64,000 nt of DNA, taken from NCBI RefSeq assembly GCF_006874425.1, contig NZ_VIJZ01000008.1, positions 124,001-188,000 on the forward strand. The letters are read 5' to 3'. Positions 1 through 11,116 of this stretch are shown piece after piece. The notes under the pieces are model-generated. The model saw only the letters and a program-made list of their open reading frames with translations, was not told the origin of the DNA and did no database searches. Source of the DNA: Paenibacillus ottowii. GTDB taxonomy: Bacteria; Bacillota; Bacilli; Paenibacillales; Paenibacillaceae. Positions within the stretch are counted from its first letter, which is position 1; each line of letters opens with the position of its first letter. The position numbers and the translations under genes are program-made.

Positions 1-1077
1 GATATAAGTTTCACTTAGCTCCTCAGGGCAAATGGCATCAGCGATGGCAAGCCCGGCAGCCAGTTTCATCTCCTCATTAATCGTCTTGGCATGGCAATCC
101 AGAGCACCACGGAAAATTCCCGGGAAGCACAGCACGTTATTAATCTGGTTAGGAAAATCGGAGCGGCCGGTAGCAAGCACACGCACATAAGGTAAGGCTA
201 CGGTCGGATCAATTTCTGGCTTCGGATTCGCCATAGCGAACACTATAGGATCAGTTGCCATGCTCTGTATGTCTTCCACAGTCAGTATATCTGGACCCGA
301 CACACCGATGAACACATCAGCTCCCACAATCACCTCGGATAAGCTTCCACTTAAATTATGCGGGTTAGTCATGTTCGCAAATTCTGTCCAATGCGGGTTG
401 CTGTATTCTACACCACGGTGAATGGCTCCTTGCCGATCAACGCCAATCAGGTTGCGCACCCCTGCCTTGAGCAGCATGCGTGAGCAGGCCATACCCGCCG
501 CACCGATACCGGCAAATACTACTTTGATATCTTCCATTTTTTTGCCGCATACCTTTAGTGCATTGACCAGACCCGCTAATACAACGACTGCTGTCCCATG
601 CTGATCATCATGAAATACTGGAATGTCGAGTTCCTGCTTCAACCGTCGCTCGATCTCAAAACAGCGTGGCGAAGATATATCCTCCAAATTAATGCCGCCA
701 AATGCTGGAGCGATCATTTTGACAATTTGAACAATCTCATCTGGGTCCTTTGTGTTGAGACAGATGGGGAATGCGTCGACACCTGCAAACTGTTTGAACA
801 GCACCGCTTTACCTTCCATCACAGGCATAGCAGCCTCTGGTCCGATATCCCCTAATCCAAGGACCGCCGTCCCATCTGAAACGACTGCTACTGTATTTTT
901 TTTGATTGTTAATTGGAACGCTTTTTCTGGGTCATTGGCAATTTCCATGCAAATTTGGGCCACACCTGGTGTGTAAACTTTGGACAACCCCTCCATTGTT
1001 TCAATTCGTTTCTTGGGTAAGGTCTCCATTTTGCCACCTTCGTGTAATTCTCTGATTTCATCTGTTAAACTGCTCAT
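1..1077 (-). CDS. NAD(P)-dependent malic enzyme, 3' end cut by window edge
   Basis: Oxidative decarboxylation of malate to pyruvate in the cytosol. The frame is open from an ATG at 1077 to base 1 with no stop (359 codons seen), so the C-terminus lies outside the window. Visible marks are the VYTPGVA segment near residue 35, the [10 protein letters not shown] motif of bacterial malic enzymes, a GIGAAGMA dinucleotide-binding loop and the FAMANP motif. It lies 61 bp downstream of the 2-hydroxycarboxylate transporter on the same strand, which fits uptake followed by decarboxylation of malate. Which Bacillus paralogue it matches (YtsJ, MaeA, MalS or MleA) cannot be decided here. Confidence 0.93.
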   Translation of the reverse strand, partial: MSSLTDEIRELHEGGKMETLPKKRIETMEGLSKVYTPGVAQICMEIANDPEKAFQLTIKKNTVAVVSDGTAVLGLGDIGPEAAMPVMEGKAVLFKQFAGVDAFPICLNTKDPDEIVQIVKMIAPAFGGINLEDISSPRCFEIERRLKQELDIPVFHDDQHGTAVVVLAGLVNALKVCGKKMEDIKVVFAGIGAAGMACSRMLLKAGVRNLIGVDRQGAIHRGVEYSNPHWTEFANMTNPHNLSGSLSEVIVGADVFIGVSGPDILTVEDIQSMATDPIVFAMANPKPEIDPTVALPYVRVLATGRSDFPNQINNVLCFPGIFRGALDCHAKTINEEMKLAAGLAIADAICPEELSETYI

Positions 1078-1138
1078 GTTCCTCTCCGTCCTCTCATAAG
1101 TTTATTTAATTAGACTGTTATATCTAGGTTGAAACTCA

Positions 1139-2485
1139 TTAGCTCCAAAATTGGAGTAACAAGGTGGCTAAAATGACCGTGCCTGCTCCTCCAATCCGTG
1201 TTGCAATTTGGGCAAAAGGCATCAGCTCCATCCGATTGGATGCAGACAGAATGGCTACATCACCTGTGCCCCCTAATCCGCCGCGACAACTGGTCACCAA
1301 AGCAGCTTCTACAGGATACATGTTAATCCATTTTCCGGTGAAATATCCAGTAACAATCAATGCAACCACTACAGATGCGCAAGTGATCGCATACGGAACC
1401 GTCAAAATTCCTACTACACTATCTAACGGCACATACAAAATACCTAGCCCTACCATCAGGGGCCACGTCAGACTAGCCGTGATACATTTGTATAAATGAA
1501 AAGCTCCCTGCTCCAATGAGTTCGGCATGATCTGAATACACTTAATTAATGCCGCCGCCAGAATCATGAGAATCGGGCCAGGAATATGGAGATATGGCTC
1601 TAGCAGCTTACCCACAATAAAGAAAGTACAGGCCAACAGCAGACCTCCTCCCATTAACGGAAAAGAAACAGATTGTCCCAAGTTTACTGGAGCCAACTTA
1701 CCTTCTTCTTTCTCCAGTTTCAACAACTTCCCGTTACCCGAAGTGTTTGGTTTTTTCTCCGCTAATCTTTTCAAGACACCTGCACCTATGATTGCAACTA
1801 TGTTACCGATAATTGCAGCCGGGATAAACTGGGAGACGAATACCGCAGAATCCTTCCCCAGTACCATTCCATACGAAATGGACAACGGTAAAATGCCCTC
1901 TCCAATGCCACCGGAAATAATCGGAATGATGATGAAAAAAAATGTGTGATAAGCACTATAGCCAAAAGCCATACCCACCACCATACCAACGGCAACCGCA
2001 GCAATAGATCCTATAATAATGGGGGCAAAAATTTTGACAATTCCATTCAGCAGCATTTTGCGATCCATACCAAGAATGCTTCCTGTTACGAGACATGCGA
2101 TGTAAAAATAAAGAAAATTTGAGGTTTTCATAAGCGTATGCACAGCCCCCAAGGCAGATGGACTGAACATATTCCAAAATACCATTAACGATGGAACCAT
2201 AAGGGATAGAATGGCTGGCCCGCCTATATGTTTGAGTAATGGAAGTTTCGCCCCCAGATCACTGAGCAGTATACCTAAAATCATGATGACGGCAAATCCG
2301 CCCAACAGATCGTTCGGAAGTCTTTCTGTAATTGCTGCCGCATAAACAATCAACGCGATCACAATATACAGCGGAAGAGGAATAACTCCCACCTTTACCC
2401 TGCCCAGCATCCTAAACCCATCTAAAGTATTTTTACTCCATCTTTGCTCTTTTTGAATGACAGGCTGGTTTGTAGCATTTTCCAT
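1139..2485 (-). CDS. 2-hydroxycarboxylate transporter family symporter (malate/citrate, MaeN/CimH type)
   Basis: Membrane carrier taking up malate and/or citrate with Na+ or H+. The 448-residue length matches the family (MaeN and CimH are about 450 aa). The protein is hydrophobic with about a dozen membrane segments after a charged N-terminus, and it has the glycine-rich GGIGEGILPLS and CRGGLGGTGDVAIL loops that mark this family. It sits between the malic enzyme gene and a CitA/DcuS-type two-component system, the arrangement used for malate sensing and use in Bacillus (MalK/MalR-MaeN). Malate as the substrate is inferred from that context; citrate is not excluded. Confidence 0.93.
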   Translation of the reverse strand: MENATNQPVIQKEQRWSKNTLDGFRMLGRVKVGVIPLPLYIVIALIVYAAAITERLPNDLLGGFAVIMILGILLSDLGAKLPLLKHIGGPAILSLMVPSLMVFWNMFSPSALGAVHTLMKTSNFLYFYIACLVTGSILGMDRKMLLNGIVKIFAPIIIGSIAAVAVGMVVGMAFGYSAYHTFFFIIIPIISGGIGEGILPLSISYGMVLGKDSAVFVSQFIPAAIIGNIVAIIGAGVLKRLAEKKPNTSGNGKLLKLEKEEGKLAPVNLGQSVSFPLMGGGLLLACTFFIVGKLLEPYLHIPGPILMILAAALIKCIQIMPNSLEQGAFHLYKCITASLTWPLMVGLGILYVPLDSVVGILTVPYAITCASVVVALIVTGYFTGKWINMYPVEAALVTSCRGGLGGTGDVAILSASNRMELMPFAQIATRIGGAGTVILATLLLQFWS

Positions 2486-2538
2486 AAATCTCCCTCCATA
2501 AAGTGAAGAATGATGATCATGTTCCCATTCTACACCAC

Positions 2539-2552
2539 GGAAAACGCTTTAT
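2539..2552 (+). promoter_or_regulatory. cre-like site upstream of the malate transporter gene
   Basis: GGAAAACGCTTTAT matches the catabolite-responsive-element consensus TGWAARCGYTWNCW at 12 of 14 positions, including the central AAAACGCTT. It lies about 55 bp upstream of the transporter start, in the short gap behind the regulator gene. CcpA control of malate uptake would be reasonable, but the site was found only by eye. Confidence 0.4.
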
Positions 2553-2605
2553 TTGGTTTTAAAACTAAGAACTAACTTTTGTAACTAAAGTAATCAGAAG
2601 GAGGT

Positions 2606-3313
2606 TTAAATATAACTATTCATGATTCCTTCTGCCTGCGGCAACACCTGGTACTGGTAAACAGGACGTCCAATAGTACCATAGATGGTTTCCATAGAGA
2701 GTACTTCAATCTCTGTCATAAAAGCCAGATACTTGCGCATAGATACCCTGGAGATCCCTGCACTCTCCGCAATATCCTCGGTGGAAAATAGAGCTTTATG
2801 ATGCTGCTGGATACAATTCCATATCATACCCAGCGTGGATTTCGTTATCCCCTTGGGCAACCGTGTCAAGTCTTTAGTGATGCTTTTGTGATAAATCAGT
2901 CGGTCCAGCTCTTCCTGTGACAGTAGACTGCGCTCACGCACAATACTAATGTGCTCTCGGTACCCGGTCAGGGCCTCTAGAAAACGGTTAAAGTGGAAAG
3001 GCTTGATCAAATAATCCACCGCGCCGAAGTTCATCGCTTTTTTGATACTGCTCATGTCACTTGCAGCTGAGATGACAATAACATCCACATTTACTCCAGC
3101 CTCCCGTATGAATGACAGTAAATCGAGGCCATTGCTTTCTTGCATATACACGTCCAGCAATATCAGATCAATCGCTTGTTCAGCTATATATTTCTTAGCC
3201 TCTTCCACCGAAGAAGCCCAGCCACCACATTGAAAGCCCTCTACCTGCTCCATATATTTGCGATTGAATTCCGCAACCATCGGATCATCTTCTACAATTA
3301 GGACATTAATCAT
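2606..3313 (-). CDS. Response regulator of malate/citrate two-component system (MalR/CitT/DcuR type)
   Basis: Cytoplasmic DNA-binding regulator of the CitB/DcuR class. The N-terminal receiver domain (about residues 1-120) has the acidic pair EDD near residue 8, the phospho-acceptor in ILLDVYM near residue 54, and the conserved KPF lysine near 103. The C-terminal half carries the helix-turn-helix typical of the family (ESAGISRVSMRKYL). The second ATG at 3313 is chosen because GGGGAATGATAAAC places the ribosome site correctly; the upstream ATG at 3322 would sit on top of it. The start overlaps the kinase stop by 8 bases, so the two are coupled. The likely target is the adjacent transporter promoter. 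Confidence 0.92.
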   Translation of the reverse strand: MINVLIVEDDPMVAEFNRKYMEQVEGFQCGGWASSVEEAKKYIAEQAIDLILLDVYMQESNGLDLLSFIREAGVNVDVIVISAASDMSSIKKAMNFGAVDYLIKPFHFNRFLEALTGYREHISIVRERSLLSQEELDRLIYHKSITKDLTRLPKGITKSTLGMIWNCIQQHHKALFSTEDIAESAGISRVSMRKYLAFMTEIEVLSMETIYGTIGRPVYQYQVLPQAEGIMNSYI

Positions 3314-5006
3314 GTTTATCATTCCCCGCTATACTGTATGGAATTGTAATCTGAAAACAGCACCCTTGCTCGACAGGGATCAATTTAACACTTCCTTGCA
3401 GCCTCTTTACGCTTTGCGTCACCAGATAAAGCCCCATCCCTCGTGACTCTCCCTTGGTCGAAAAGCCTTTTTCAAAAATAGTCTCCCTAAGGTCCTCCGA
3501 TATACCCGGACCATTGTCGCACATGATACAGGTCAGACAGCCATTCTGCCGGTTTTCCTCATAATAAAGTGAAAGGGTAATCTGCTTATGCTCCAGAGAT
3601 TCCATCGCCTCCACCGCATTATCAAACAGATTGCCAAGAATAGTAATCAGTTCATGTGTCGTTTGGGTTTGACTGGATTCAGGCAAGTGACTCCCCGAAG
3701 TCAGTTCAAAACTTACCCCTGCCTCTCTGGCCCGGCTTAATTTTCCTAGCACAAACCCTGCCATAACTGGGTCCCTAATCTGCCGAGTGATGGTACCGAT
3801 CTCTACTTGATGATGCTCGACGGCATCCATAATATAGTGCTCCAGTTTATCGTACATTCGCAAGTGTACCATGCCCATTATGACATGCAGCTTGTTCATA
3901 AATTCGTGAGCCTGCGCACGTAGTGCTTCTGTGTACAGAGAAACTCCAGTCAAACGTTCCGCAAGCTGGTTCATCTCCGTCTTATCCCGAAAGGTTAGAA
4001 TGGCTCCGACAATGGCTCCCTTGACCCGGATCGGAACACTGGTCGTCAGCAAGGTGATCCCACCCAGCTCCATTTCCTCATCCATCCGTGGAGTGCTTGC
4101 TTCCAACACCTCCTGCAATCGGAAAGCAGATAAATACACCGTAATTTCCTGTCCAGAGAATGAAAAATCTTCAATCCCCGCTTGCCTGAGTAGACGGATC
4201 GCTTCTGCATTCATCAGCATGATACGACCGCCTTCATCCACCGCGATGACTCCTTCCTTAATGGACTGCAACATCGCGCTGCGTTCCTCCAGCAAACGTG
4301 CGATTTCCGGCGGCTCCAGACCGACCAGCATGTTTTTGATTTTACGAGCCAGCACAACAGCTCCTTCTGTGCCAATCAACATCCCGATACCAATGGCGAT
4401 AGCAATAAGACGCGTGTTGCCTTCCTGGGCTCTCTGCACATCTTGCATGGATATACCGACGACAATCGCCCCTACCTGCTTTCCCGTTACACTGTATATG
4501 GGAGAAAAAGCCCGCATGGACATGCCCAGTGTCCCCTTTGCAACGGACACGCTCTCCTGACCATGAAGGGCAGTATACTCGTCTCCTCCAACAAAGGCTT
4601 TGCCGATCTTCCTAGCATCCGGGTGTGTTCTACGAATTCCCTTCATATCCATGACCACGACAAATTGGACATGATTCGCCGATGAAACCTTCTTCACATA
4701 TTCCTGCATGGCAGGAGAATAATAGGTCTGTTGCAATTGCTCAATAATAAGCGGTGTATGAGCGAGGGTACGCGCAATGGACATTGCCTTTTCCTCAAGC
4801 CCCTTCTCCGTTTCATGCTCAACTCTCTCTGCAAATAACAGGGTTACGGGCAAAAGCACAAGCGCCATAACCAAACAAACTAGCAGCGTTATTAGACCTC
4901 TAAGCTTTAATAGCGGCTTGCCACGACGCAGTCTTGTCCGTATTTTTTTGATGAAACTCACCCCTTTTCTACTTGCTAGAAGCTCATAGTTCAACTGCTT
5001 ATACAA
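3306..5006 (-). CDS. Sensor histidine kinase, CitA/DcuS family (MalK-like)
   Basis: Membrane kinase that senses an extracytoplasmic dicarboxylate. A membrane segment near residues 36-58 is followed by a periplasmic-type PAS domain containing RRTHPDARKIGKAF and GGDE, a signature of the CitA/DcuS sensors. After that come a second membrane segment (about 200-220), a cytoplasmic PAS domain (about 240-340), the phosphorylated histidine in RAQAHEFMNKLHV, and a catalytic domain with N box (NLFDNAVEAM) and G boxes (DNGPGIS, GMGLYLV). The start is uncertain: TTG at 5006 gives the full frame, and GTG at 4961 also lies in frame just before the basic N-terminal stretch. Dicarboxylate sensing follows from the family and the neighbours. 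Confidence 0.9.
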   Translation of the reverse strand: MYKQLNYELLASRKGVSFIKKIRTRLRRGKPLLKLRGLITLLVCLVMALVLLPVTLLFAERVEHETEKGLEEKAMSIARTLAHTPLIIEQLQQTYYSPAMQEYVKKVSSANHVQFVVVMDMKGIRRTHPDARKIGKAFVGGDEYTALHGQESVSVAKGTLGMSMRAFSPIYSVTGKQVGAIVVGISMQDVQRAQEGNTRLIAIAIGIGMLIGTEGAVVLARKIKNMLVGLEPPEIARLLEERSAMLQSIKEGVIAVDEGGRIMLMNAEAIRLLRQAGIEDFSFSGQEITVYLSAFRLQEVLEASTPRMDEEMELGGITLLTTSVPIRVKGAIVGAILTFRDKTEMNQLAERLTGVSLYTEALRAQAHEFMNKLHVIMGMVHLRMYDKLEHYIMDAVEHHQVEIGTITRQIRDPVMAGFVLGKLSRAREAGVSFELTSGSHLPESSQTQTTHELITILGNLFDNAVEAMESLEHKQITLSLYYEENRQNGCLTCIMCDNGPGISEDLRETIFEKGFSTKGESRGMGLYLVTQSVKRLQGSVKLIPVEQGCCFQITIPYSIAGNDKHD

Positions 5007-5035
5007 AAATGGTTATGTATGTGTTTACGTAAATA

Positions 5036-5076
5036 CAAAAAAGGGGAACTATCCCGCACTGCGGAATAGTCCCCTC
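5036..5076 (-). terminator. Terminator of the hrcA-grpE-dnaK-dnaJ operon
   Basis: Read on the minus strand, an AGGGGACTATTCC arm pairs with GGGATAGTTCCCCT and is followed by a run of T. It lies directly after the dnaJ stop and before the kinase gene. Confidence 0.85.
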
Positions 5077-5112
5077 GGATTCATGGTTGAAGATCCGCGA
5101 TTTCGACTTTGC

Positions 5113-6237
5113 TTAGTCGCCTCGGAAGGCGCGCTTTACACGGTCAAAAAAGGACTGCTCATTCTCATGTGTCTGCTCTCCACTAAGCGAAGAGAACTGA
5201 CGCAGCAATTCCTTCTGTTCCTCACTCAGCTTGCTAGGCGTTACCACAACTACCTTAATATGCTGGTCACCTTGACCTACGCCGCGCAGTTTTGGCACAC
5301 CCTTTCCTTTAAGACGGAAATAAGTGCCTGTTTGTGTGCCTGCTGGAACTTTCAGCTTCACTTTCTCAGTCAACGTTGGGATCTCTACTTCATCTCCCAA
5401 GGCTGCCTGAGAGAACGTCAGCGGAATTTCACAGTAGATATCGTCTCCCTCACGCTCAAAGAAGTCGTGCGACTTCACGCGGAATACGACGTACAAGTCA
5501 CCTGCCGGTCCTCCGTTGACCCCGCCTTCGCCTTCACCGTTGATACGCATTTGTGCGCCATCATCCACACCCGCTGGAATGCGGATATGAATTTTGCGTT
5601 TCTTGCGGACACGGCCTGATCCACTACAAGTCGTACATTTTTCTTTGATGATTTTACCGGAACCGCCGCAATTGGAGCAGGCGCGACGATTAACCATGCG
5701 ACCAAACGGTGTATTCTGCACCACTTCTTCCTGTCCACTGCCGTGGCAGACGGAACAGGTCTGTGGTTGAGTGCCCGCTTTGGCTCCTGTACCATGACAC
5801 GTATCGCATGTTTCCGTACGTTCAATTTGAATGTCGGTTTCTTTACCAAATACCGCTTCTTTGAATTCAATCGTCATCGTATATTGAAGATCGTTCCCTC
5901 GTTGCGGTGCATTCGGGTCACGTCGACCATTGCCGCCACCAAAGAACATATCAAAAATATCACCAAATCCGCCACCGAAGTCGGCACCACCGAAGCCGCC
6001 TCCCATGCCCTGATTCGGGTCTACATGACCGTATTGGTCATATCTTGCCCGCTTCTGGCCATCACTGAGGACATCGTAAGCTTCTTTTACTTCTTTAAAT
6101 TTTGCTTCAGCGTCCGCAGCCTTGTTCACGTCCGGATGATACTGACGCGCAAGCTTACGGTAGGCCTTTTTGACTTCTTCATCCGAAGCGCCTTTTGCGA
6201 CACCCAGCACCTCATAATAATCACGCTTATCAGCCAA
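5113..6237 (-). CDS. dnaJ: Chaperone protein DnaJ (Hsp40)
   Basis: Co-chaperone that delivers unfolded proteins to DnaK and stimulates its ATPase. The J domain spans about residues 4-70 with HPD at 34-36. A Gly/Phe-rich linker follows, then four CxxCxGxG zinc-binding repeats ([32 protein letters not shown]) and the two C-terminal substrate-binding beta domains. The TTG at 6237 is preferred because [13 protein letters not shown] is the standard N-terminus and GGGGGTGG lies 4 bases upstream; the frame is open further upstream but that part is not DnaJ-like. This gives 374 aa, the usual length. It is the last gene of the CIRCE-controlled operon, 247 bp after dnaK. Confidence 0.97.
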   Translation of the reverse strand: MADKRDYYEVLGVAKGASDEEVKKAYRKLARQYHPDVNKAADAEAKFKEVKEAYDVLSDGQKRARYDQYGHVDPNQGMGGGFGGADFGGGFGDIFDMFFGGGNGRRDPNAPQRGNDLQYTMTIEFKEAVFGKETDIQIERTETCDTCHGTGAKAGTQPQTCSVCHGSGQEEVVQNTPFGRMVNRRACSNCGGSGKIIKEKCTTCSGSGRVRKKRKIHIRIPAGVDDGAQMRINGEGEGGVNGGPAGDLYVVFRVKSHDFFEREGDDIYCEIPLTFSQAALGDEVEIPTLTEKVKLKVPAGTQTGTYFRLKGKGVPKLRGVGQGDQHIKVVVVTPSKLSEEQKELLRQFSSLSGEQTHENEQSFFDRVKRAFRGD

Positions 6238-6484
6238 TGTTCCACCCCCATGCCTACAACGTGTCTGCACTACATATAAAAGGAAAGCCAAAGGCGCGGG
6301 ATGACCCGGCTTTGACCTTCCCATCTTTCAAGGCAGTACAACCCGTAATATGCTTATTTATCTTGGAAATAACGGTTACCCTTAGGCTAATTGTTATTTA
6401 TCAAGGCAGCTACGCTGCTAATTACTGTCCAGTATATCATAAAGCACCGGTATACCGTAAAGTTGCCACTACCCGATCCGTTGC

Positions 6485-8353
<1,869 letters not shown>

Positions 8354-8406
8354 TCAGGCCAGAATAGTTGATCAGAATGATGTAAGTCTAATGTATATAG
8401 AAAAAG

Positions 8407-8979
8407 TTACATGCTAACTTTTACCATTGCTGGTCGAAGCACCTTGTCCTTCAGCATGTATCCCTTTTGTACCTCTTCAACAACAATGCCTTCATCATGC
8501 TCTTCGCTCTCTACCTGCATAATAGCCTGATGGAAATCAGGGTTAAACGGTTGTCCAACTGCATTCATGGCCGTTACTCCCTCTGCCTGAAGCACACTCT
8601 CAAACTGGCGGAAAATCATTTCCACCCCTTTCGTGAATGACTCAGACTCCGCTCCTTGCGATGCTGTTGCCAGCGCACGCTCGAAGTTATCCAAAACAGG
8701 TACTAACTCGGTAACCAGCTTCATAGACGCATATTTAGCAAGTTCTTCCTTTTCTTTCAGCGTACGACGGCGAAAATTGTCAAAATCCGCCTGTGCACGC
8801 AGTAACCGCTGCTGATGCTCCTCAGCCTCTGCACGAAGTTTGGCCACCTCTGTGTCTTCTACCTCGGCTTCCAGTGCTGCCGCTTCATTCACCGGCTCTT
8901 CCTGCTGGCTCGTTTCGGCGGCTTCCTCTGTGCTTACATTTTGTTGTTTTTCATCTTGGAACGCTTGTTCTTCTTTCAA
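8407..8979 (-). CDS. grpE: Nucleotide exchange factor GrpE
   Basis: Releases ADP from DnaK and so completes the chaperone cycle as a dimer. An acidic, disordered N-terminus rich in Glu and Gln (residues 1-45) precedes a long coiled coil (about 50-90, including RAQADFDNFRRRT) and the beta domain with the conserved end GYMLKDKVLRPAMVKV. The TTG at 8979 follows AAGGAGGTGAAACATT, which fixes the start. Length is 190 aa, normal for Firmicutes. It lies between hrcA and dnaK. Confidence 0.98.
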   Translation of the reverse strand: MKEEQAFQDEKQQNVSTEEAAETSQQEEPVNEAAALEAEVEDTEVAKLRAEAEEHQQRLLRAQADFDNFRRRTLKEKEELAKYASMKLVTELVPVLDNFERALATASQGAESESFTKGVEMIFRQFESVLQAEGVTAMNAVGQPFNPDFHQAIMQVESEEHDEGIVVEEVQKGYMLKDKVLRPAMVKVSM

Positions 8980-9100
8980 AATGTTTCACCTCCTTCAAGT
9001 TGTAACTCCCCTTACAAAAGCACGCAACAATGCACCCGCGCAGGATACAAACCGTATCCCAGCGCGGAACATGTAGGACCGCAACCTGTGCGATCTTATT

Positions 9101-10132
9101 TTATTTAAACCGTTGCGTTAGCATTGCGGTCAAATCCTTAGACAGGATACCCAAAATATTAATAACTCTCGCATATTCCATCCGCGTCGGCCCCAATATA
9201 CCTATCGTGCCCAACGCTTCTCCGTCTACTGCATATGTAGCAGTAATCAGGCTGCAATTAGCAAACGCCTCATGATCATTTTCCGTACCGATGCGGACTT
9301 GAATTTCAGGTGCTCCGGCTACAGGGGTCATCAGTTTAAGCAGCGTTGGTGTTTCCTCCAGCAGATCAAGAATATGTTTAACCTTCTCTACATCTTTAAA
9401 TTCAGGTTGATTCAGCATGTTCGTCGCACCGCTCAAATATAGGCGCTGATCCGATTCATTATCGAGTGCTTTATCCAGCACCTTCATAGCATCCTCAAAA
9501 TGAGACACATGCTTCTCCATTTCCTGACCAAGCGCGGTGTAAAGGCGTGATTTAAGCTGATAAATCGGCACACCGACCAGCTTGCTGTTCAGCAAGTTCA
9601 CAACCTTTTCCATCTCGGAGATTGAGATTCCTGGTGGAATATCCACCGTTTTATTCTCCACCTGACCTGTATTGGTCACGATAATCGCCACTGCTGTCGT
9701 TTCGTTGAGCGGCAACAACTGAAAATGACGCAACGAAGTATGAAAAACCTCCGGCCCAAGCAGGATGGAAGTATAATTGGTCATATGGGACAAAATGCCT
9801 GATGCATGCTGGATCACTTGTTCCATTACATTCAGCTTTTCGGCGTAAAAGGCTTTTAGTTCCCGCATTTCCACAGGCTTCAGTGTATTTAGCGGCACCA
9901 AATGGTCCACATAATAACGATAGCCTTTATGAGACGGGATGCGTCCCGCAGAAGTATGGGGTTGCTCCAGATAGCCCTGTTCCTCCAAATCCGACATTTC
10001 ATTACGGATCGTGGCTGGGCTGAATCCGACATCCTGCCTTTTGGATATGCTGCGGGAACCCACTGGCTCAGCCGAACGGATGTAGTCATCAATAATCGCA
10101 TTCAAAATGAGTCTCTGACGTTCGGTTAACAA
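9101..10132 (-). CDS. hrcA: Heat-inducible transcription repressor HrcA
   Basis: Repressor of class I heat-shock genes that binds CIRCE; its activity is known to depend on GroEL. The N-terminal winged helix (about residues 1-75) includes EPVGSRSIS and FSPATIRNEMSDLEEQGYL, which is near-invariant in HrcA. A GAF-like central domain and the conserved GPTRMEYARVI end follow. It starts with TTG at 10132 behind GGGGGG. It is the first gene of the operon and sits 54 bp from a perfect CIRCE, so it should repress itself. Confidence 0.98.
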   Translation of the reverse strand: MLTERQRLILNAIIDDYIRSAEPVGSRSISKRQDVGFSPATIRNEMSDLEEQGYLEQPHTSAGRIPSHKGYRYYVDHLVPLNTLKPVEMRELKAFYAEKLNVMEQVIQHASGILSHMTNYTSILLGPEVFHTSLRHFQLLPLNETTAVAIIVTNTGQVENKTVDIPPGISISEMEKVVNLLNSKLVGVPIYQLKSRLYTALGQEMEKHVSHFEDAMKVLDKALDNESDQRLYLSGATNMLNQPEFKDVEKVKHILDLLEETPTLLKLMTPVAGAPEIQVRIGTENDHEAFANCSLITATYAVDGEALGTIGILGPTRMEYARVINILGILSKDLTAMLTQRFK

Positions 10133-10185
10133 GCGAATCCCCCCTTATCGTTTATCCATAATAGCATGATTGTGAAATGGAATCA

Positions 10186-10212
10186 TTAGCACTCGTTCGC
10201 GATGAGTGCTAA
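10186..10212 (-). promoter_or_regulatory. CIRCE operator (HrcA binding site)
   Basis: Perfect TTAGCACTC-N9-GAGTGCTAA inverted repeat with the spacer GTTCGCGAT. It lies between the hrcA promoter and the hrcA start codon, where bound HrcA would block transcription of the whole operon. Confidence 0.98.
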
Positions 10213-10220
10213 CTGATAAT

Positions 10221-10265
10221 ACAAAAATACCAAACCGACCTGATCATTGTCAAGTCAGATCAGTA
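10221..10265 (-). repeat. Diverged copy of the sequence at 11071-11123 (terminator-like)
   Basis: GTCAGATCAGTATTTTCAAT here matches GTCAGTTCAGTACTTTCAAT at 11107-11126, and the preceding 30 bases also align (GACCT, a T-rich loop, the A-run). The minus strand can fold into a 13-bp stem with several G-U pairs followed by ATTTTTGT. The two copies are direct repeats about 850 bp apart and bracket the orphan gene at 10456-11022. Confidence 0.6.
10224..10253 (-). promoter_or_regulatory. hrcA: Sigma-A-type promoter of the hrcA operon
   Basis: On the minus strand, TTGACA (10248-10253) is followed after 18 bp by TATTTT (10224-10229), with the CIRCE about 12 bp further on. The -35 is perfect and the -10 is weaker. 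The promoter overlaps a degraded terminator-like hairpin that resembles the one at 11074-11116. Confidence 0.65.
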
Positions 10266-10268
10266 TTT

Positions 10269-10400
10269 TCAATGAATGATATTTATTACATCCAATTTGA
10301 TTACTATGACAAAACAGAGGGTTTGCAATTTTTCACCTAAAACCTCATTATTCATCTTATCCAAACCGTATTTATCTAAAGGACGGAAAACAGAAAAATT
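10269..10400 (-). pseudogene. Decayed 3' remnant of a second GNAT acetyltransferase gene
   Basis: The minus-strand frame ending at 10269 encodes KYGLDKMNNEVLGEKLQTLC. This aligns without gaps to KNGFDVVSKEIFPEKVWTDC near the end of the intact acetyltransferase at 11107-11583, with 9 of 20 residues identical and several more similar. The residues after it no longer hold the CxxC-type tail, and upstream of the aligned block the match fades, so no intact enzyme exists. The downstream sequences of the two copies also match. The simplest reading is a tandem duplication in which this copy decayed. The left limit of the remnant is approximate. Confidence 0.6.
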
Positions 10401-10455
10401 TGAGATTGTGTCCCCAAGCTGTTTTAACTTCATTGCCCTAAAGGAGGAATGAGAT

Positions 10456-11022
10456 CTGAGAAGCCAGCGCCGTAACCTTTTATACGCCCTAATCGCACTC
10501 TTACCCACAATTTGTATGTTTTACATTTTGATTGAATTGTTTCCGTACACAGGACTAGGCAGAATCGTTGCTTTGCCACTAACTTTTATTCTGAACGCTG
10601 CCCTTATGATTTCCGTAATCCATCTAATTCGTAAATTAAGAACTCTGTGGTGTGTCTTTATCCTGGTCCCTACCATTCTGTTAAGCATGTGGAATACCAT
10701 TTTATTTTACCCGCAAGAATTCAGTCCAAGTATTCCCAAGCAAATAAAATATAGTGTTACAGCTATATCACATTATGATGATTTAACACCAGCCGATTGG
10801 AAAGAGTACACATATCGTCCAAGCCGAATCGGAGAGTCTGAAAAATACGTTGTCGCCTTGTATAAATACAAACATCAAGTTCCATTAGATGGCACTACAT
10901 ACTTTTATAATGATACGGATTATTACGGGGAACATCCCATAAGCAGCCTGAGTGAAATACCCTCGGAACTGAAGCCTCATCATCAATTCATTTGGTGGTT
11001 GCTCCAAAACTTCGAGAAATGA
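10456..11022 (+). CDS. Uncharacterised single-pass membrane protein, apparent CTG start
   Basis: I do not recognise this family. The frame runs 188 codons from a CTG at 10456. That codon lies 8 bases behind a strong AGGAGG (10442-10447) and gives the N-terminus MRSQRRNLLYALIALLPTI, a positively charged start followed by hydrophobic residues. The first ATG (10516) lies inside the hydrophobic part and has no ribosome site. Two to three hydrophobic segments fill residues 8-85, with an LIRKLR turn; the rest is polar, rich in Tyr and His, and probably extracytoplasmic. It is the only plus-strand gene between hrcA and hemW, bracketed by duplicated sequence. No function can be assigned. Confidence 0.7.
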   Translation: MRSQRRNLLYALIALLPTICMFYILIELFPYTGLGRIVALPLTFILNAALMISVIHLIRKLRTLWCVFILVPTILLSMWNTILFYPQEFSPSIPKQIKYSVTAISHYDDLTPADWKEYTYRPSRIGESEKYVVALYKYKHQVPLDGTTYFYNDTDYYGEHPISSLSEIPSELKPHHQFIWWLLQNFEK

Positions 11023-11073
11023 ACAAGGGCAAACATTACAAGCTGCAATACATACGCACAACTATGTCCTGAT

Positions 11074-11116
11074 AAAAAAAACTGAACTGACCTCATTATT
11101 ACCAGGTCAGTTCAGT
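11074..11116 (-). terminator. Terminator of the GNAT acetyltransferase gene
   Basis: A perfect 13-bp stem (ACTGAACTGACCT with AGGTCAGTTCAGT) with a 10-base loop is followed on the minus strand by seven or eight T. The stop codon of the gene lies inside the upstream arm. Confidence 0.9.

Noticed and set aside
3931..4560. 209-codon plus-strand frame inside the malate sensor kinase gene
   Set aside because: Ser/Thr/Pro-rich antisense translation of the kinase; no ribosome site.
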